Shown here: positions 52,001 to 55,000 of the stretch, piece after piece | Layout: each line of letters starts with the position of its first letter | How positions within the stretch are numbered: the stretch's first letter is position 1 | NCBI GenBank assembly: GCA_963576735.1 | Contig: OY755197.1 | Coordinates: 7,514,501 to 7,578,500 of the forward strand | Direction of reading: 5' to 3' | Source: Bedellia somnulentella | Taxonomy: Eukaryota > Arthropoda > Insecta > Lepidoptera > Bedelliidae | Length of the DNA stretch: 64,000 bases | Notes under the pieces: generated by a model | The model's input: the letters and a program-made list of their open reading frames with translations, nothing else | The model's database searches: none | What the model was told of the DNA's origin: nothing | Position numbers and translations under genes: made by a program

Positions 52001-55000
52001 CTTACAATATTTTTTTCAATGAATCTGACGTCAGCCGAAGGTGGCTGCGGAATTTTTTATCCATAACATAACATAAAACATAAACGTTCACGCCGTTTAT
52101 CCCCGAATTAAAATTTAGATTAAAATCCATGTATGTGATAATATTGTTATATATTATTTTACAATTACAACACAGTACAGTAAAATTGTACTGTGTAGTG
52201 TCGGCTTAGAATAGCAATTGAGAGGCCACTTACGGTATTGGGGCTTTTTAAGGGTTTTTGAGTGATGCGATTGGAGACCCATCACCAACAATCTTTATTT
52301 CACCATCTTTTCCCCACGCAACTTCAAAAAGTGGTTGAGAAATTTCAAATTCCCTAGCTCTGGCTACCCCTTATTGGGATTTATAGCCTTGAGTAAATAT
52401 ATATATATATATATATTTATAGCCTTGAGTAAATATATATATATTTATATTTATATATTTATATATATATATTTACTCAAGGCTATAAATCCCAATAAGG
52501 GGTAGCCAGAGCTAGGGAATTTGAAATTTCTCAACCACTTTTTGAAGTTGCGTGGGGAAATAAAGATTGTTGGTGATGATGTATGTAAATATATCGTCGA
52601 GTTATAATCCCATAATACAAGTCTTACTTAGTTTGGGGCTAACTTAATCTTGTACAACATGTCCGTATATTTTATATTATAATTTTTTATAAGTGCCTCT
52701 GCCAACCCCTTCGGAGATATGCGGCCTGAACGTTTGAGTCTTGAGTCTATAATAAAAGAAACTAACCTGAGGATCCTGATCTTTATCCGAATGGCTGGCA
52801 CCAGAGGGGCTTGGTGATGGCGCTGGCACTTCCCCGCTGCTAGCACTCCCAGTCGACGTCCTGCGCATATAGGAACTAACCCACGAGCCGTGTTAATGGT
52901 GATCATGGTATGCTATGTGTGACGTGAACTAGGCTATGTTTGAGCTTTGGAAGCACGAAGCAGAAAAAAACCGACTGCAAAATTCACTTTGAAGTTTCTT
53001 AAGTTACATAAATTGTCTATTTAGATAAATTATTAAAAATGTAGTTGATATACAGACTTCCTCTATGTTTTCGCAGTCGGTTTAATTAAAAGTATATAAC
53101 ACAGTTTTAGATTTATTTAAGTTGATAATTTGGTTACCAAAATTTTATTCATCTTCAAGTAGTTTGTCAAAAAGGGATACACTTTTAAATAAGCATTTAG
53201 AATGCATTTCTGCAGGATATTGAACTACACTAGTTTAGCTAACAAAGCTTATTTCATGTAATGTCTCGAAAACTATACTAAAAGCTCATGAAGTGATTAT
53301 TTGAATTATATGAGAAATAGAAAGTGATTAAACTAGCAAAAAGTAAACTTTATTATCGTGTGACAGAATATATTTTGTAAGGTTGTAGAGAATTCAGGTC
53401 TACGCGTACAATAAGTGAGATAAATAAGTATTTACTAATAAATATGTTGAAAACATCAGTTAATCCAAGTGTTAAAATTTAATTCCATATACCTTTAAAT
53501 TTGCTTTAAATGGAGGTGCCTTTCTACCAGAGATGTGCTATACAGCTATGCTACGGATGCGTTTGATATACATCAATCACATTCCTTGGTGCACGCAGCA
53601 TATATATGGCAAAGAATATGATTGGTGGATATCATACGCATCCATAGCATAGCTGCATAGCACATCTCTGGCAGAAAGGCACCTTCATCGTAGTATATAC
53701 TTACGCATGTGGGGGAGGCGCTAACGCTGCCTCTCTTTGCCTCGTGGCTGGATGTAGAGGAGCAGCCAAAGGGGCAGAGGCCAGAGGACTTGGTCCTGTA
53801 AAGATAGAAATCTACTTTAAAAAAAACTCTACTATCAAATAATTATAATGTTTTTGTCCATGAAAACCTCATGCGAGGATTGTTTCTAATAAATAAAGGA
53901 ACGAAACATTTCGGGTTCGGATACCCGGAGGTCGTAGGTTCGATCCCCGCTGGTGTCGAAAATTTTCTATCCGTTATTTATCCTTTCTCTACTATCACGT
54001 GAATTATCACAGAGATTGCTTAAGGCCGGCGTCCGAAGTATGAAGAATAAAAGAGCATGTATGAGAAGAATGATGAATGTAACAGAAGCGAAAGTGATTT
54101 GCCTGGATCGTACAAAGTGGCGATCGATAGTCTCTGCCTACCCCAATGGGAACAATGGGCGTGAGTATAAGTAAGTAAGTATTGCTTAGAACAGCAAAAC
54201 TCTAGCTGTCAAATAATCGTACATTTTGTCGCTTTCTAATAGCACAACTCACGGTATAATGACGAGTGTGCTACAACCCCAGAAGGGCAAGCACGAGCGC
54301 TATTTTATCGACACGATAACGGTTAGAATGAGATGGCAGTATACGATACTAAGTAAGTGCGTAAGAGATAGCTGCTTTATCCCACGCGATTACTAGTTTA
54401 AACACGGCTCGTGCTTGCCCTGCAGGAGGCCTAACACGAGCCTTATCTTATCGATGTCGGTTATACCACGCGATATCTAGTTAGATGGTCGCTCGTACCA
54501 GCTAGGAGTTGCGCTCGTGAATATTTATGGACCACTGGGTTTCTATTATGTTGGAATCGAGGAATCAAGTTATTAAAATATTCTTGCATTCATACATACA
54601 TACATATACTCACGGCTATATTTCCCTTGAAGGGGTAACCAGAGCTAAGGAATTATAAATTCCTCAGCCACTTTTGGAAGTTGAGTGGGGAAAAGATGGT
54701 AAAAATAAAGGTTTTTGGTGATGGGTTTCCAACCGCATCGCCAAAAAATCCAATAAAAATCCCCAATACCCTTAGTCGCCTCTTACGACACCCATGGGAA
54801 GAAAGGGGTAGCGACATTCTAAGCCGGCACTACACGGCAAACATCTTGCATTCAAAACAGCGCAATATAATATTAATATAATGACATATTTTACACATAT
54901 CAAGTTAGCCCCAAACAAGACATTTATTATGGTATACTAAGTTATCGTTGTTTTTTAAATATAATATACACATTTAAATAGCAATCAAGACTAAGAAATA

